From Acanthamoeba sp. SK_2022b (Eukaryota; Discosea; Longamoebia; Acanthamoebidae): DNA of 33,059 nucleotides. Positions 32,196 through 33,059 of the stretch are shown piece after piece. The notes beneath the pieces are model-generated. The model did no database searches. It was not told the origin of the DNA and was given only the letters and a program-made list of their open reading frames with translations. The DNA lies in assembly GCA_027943245.1 (NCBI GenBank), contig JANDJZ010000709.1, positions 1-33,059 of the forward strand. Reading direction: 5' to 3'. Positions within the stretch are counted from its first letter, which is position 1. The number at the start of each line of letters is the position of its first letter. Made by a program: the position numbers and the translations under genes.

Positions 32196-33059
32196 CATTC
32201 GTCCACACACACGCGCGCGCGCGCCACTGACACGTATTCTGTCGACAGGCTACCCCGTCGTGGTGAGGGCCGGGTTCGCGCTCGGGGGCCTGGGCTCGGG
32301 CTTTGCGAACGACGTCGACGAGCTGCGCAAGCTGGCCACGATGGCCTTTGCGCAGTCGGAGCAGGTGCTGGTGGAGAAGTCCCTCAAGGGCTGGAAGGAG
32401 ATCGAATATGAGGTAGGTCAACCCTCAACCACCACCACCACCGGTGGCCACTGACGTGCGTGTGTTCTCCCCGGCCAGGTCGTGCGGGACGCGTACGACA
32501 ACTGCGTGACGGTGTGCAACATGGAGAACTTTGACCCGCTCGGCATCCACACGGGCGAATCCATCGTGGTCGCGCCCTCGCAGACCCTGTCCGACCAGGA
32601 CTACTTCATGCTGCGCGACGTGGCCATCCGCGTGGTGCGCCACCTGGGCATCGTGGGCGAGTGCAACATCCAGTATGCGCTCAACCCCGACTCGGAGGAG
32701 TACTTCATCATCGAGGTTCGCGGAGTGGCCCCTTTTGTTTTATGAATTTTTTCTTCATTAATTAATATTTTATTTATTTTATTATTAATTTATTCGCTAT
32801 TTTTCTATAGGTGAACGCACGTCTGTCGCGCAGCAGTGCGCTGGCGAGCAAGGCCACGGGCTACCCGCTGGCCTTCATCGCGGCCAAGCTGGCGCTGGGC
32901 GTGCCGCTGCCCTCGCTGCGCAACTCGGTCACCAAGACCACCACCGCCTGCTGGGAGCCCTCGCTCGACTACGTCGTCGTCAAGATGCCGCGCTGGGACC
33001 TCCAGAAGTTCCAAAAGGCGCGTAGCTCCCCCCCCTCTATCTCCCCAATGAGACGAGGG
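29495..33059 (+). CDS. CAD: Glutamine-dependent carbamoyl-phosphate synthase II (CAD-like), 5' part
   Basis: Catalyses the first step of de novo pyrimidine synthesis. Exons: 29495-29727, 30011-30100, 30189-30565, 30743-30911, 31011-31375, 31463-31590, 31688-31812, 31954-32126, 32249-32412, 32479-32715, 32811-33021, with the gene running off the right edge. About 757 residues are visible. Residues ~10-370 are the small-subunit plus glutaminase part: [51 protein letters not shown] with Cys268, NRGHNQPC, and [18 protein letters not shown]. Residues ~390 onward are the ATP-grasp synthetase: [84 protein letters not shown] and [16 protein letters not shown]. The two halves are fused, as in CAD-type enzymes. 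A donor at 33022 (GTAGCT) likely ends the last visible exon. Whether dihydroorotase and ATCase domains follow cannot be seen. Confidence 0.95.
30657..30725. repeat. (CAA)n microsatellite in CPS intron 3
   Basis: About 69 bp. It could be mistaken for a coding poly-Gln run, but it lies between donor 30566 (GTACCG) and acceptor 30742, and the SNG/PGDPTF join requires its removal. Confidence 0.93.
32134..32194. repeat. (CA)n microsatellite in CPS intron 8
   Basis: 61-bp tract starting 7 nt after the donor GTAAAG. Confidence 0.95.

Noticed and set aside
1..33059. CRISPR arrays, IS elements, intact retrotransposons or viral genes
   Set aside because: No regularly spaced repeats with unique spacers, no terminal inverted repeats with transposase, no reverse transcriptase or capsid motifs were seen.

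Overview
This is eukaryotic nuclear DNA, most likely from Acanthamoeba (Amoebozoa). The evidence is GC-rich coding sequence, many short spliceosomal introns (about 50-180 bp) with a GTACG-type donor preference, very tight gene spacing on both strands, long dinucleotide and trinucleotide repeats inside introns, and a receptor kinase-cyclase-kinase architecture typical of that group. The genus is an inference; no species marker is present. There are no rRNA or tRNA genes, CRISPR arrays, operons or recognisable intact transposons. I rebuilt exon-intron models by hand from splice sites, reading frame and family conservation. Most close in frame from start to stop. Layout from left to right: (1) minus strand, 5' exon of a NOB1-like 20S pre-rRNA endonuclease, cut by the left edge. 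(2) Minus strand, unrecognised protein with an F-box-like start. (3) Plus strand 1907-8677, a 24-exon gene for a 1673-residue membrane receptor: two PstS-like phosphate-binding-type domains outside, an EGF module, one membrane span, a kinase, a class III nucleotide cyclase domain and a second kinase. (4) Minus, gamma-glutamyl hydrolase. (5) Plus, mitochondrial-type prolyl-tRNA synthetase. (6) Minus, SAM-domain protein kinase with tyrosine-kinase-like motifs. (7) About 2 kb without a confident gene (17769-19824), holding degenerate low-GC ORFs and a G/T-rich tract. (8) Plus, COX10 heme farnesyltransferase. (9) Plus, OLA1/YchF ATPase. (10) Plus, OTUD3-like deubiquitinase. (11) Minus, small secreted Cys-rich protein. 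(12) Plus, START-domain lipid-binding protein. (13) Plus, glutamine-dependent carbamoyl-phosphate synthase II (CAD-like), cut by the right edge. The neighbours are mostly unrelated housekeeping genes, so they do not form one pathway. The most interesting object is the receptor. A bacterial-type solute-binding fold, duplicated, sits on a eukaryotic signalling chain with two intact kinase domains around a cyclase that seems to lack one of its two metal-binding aspartates. The second theme is RNA processing. Several introns require a GC rather than GT donor (GCAC or GCAT), two OTUD3 exons are only 16 and 20 nt, and nearly all long microsatellites are intronic with an apparent strand polarity.
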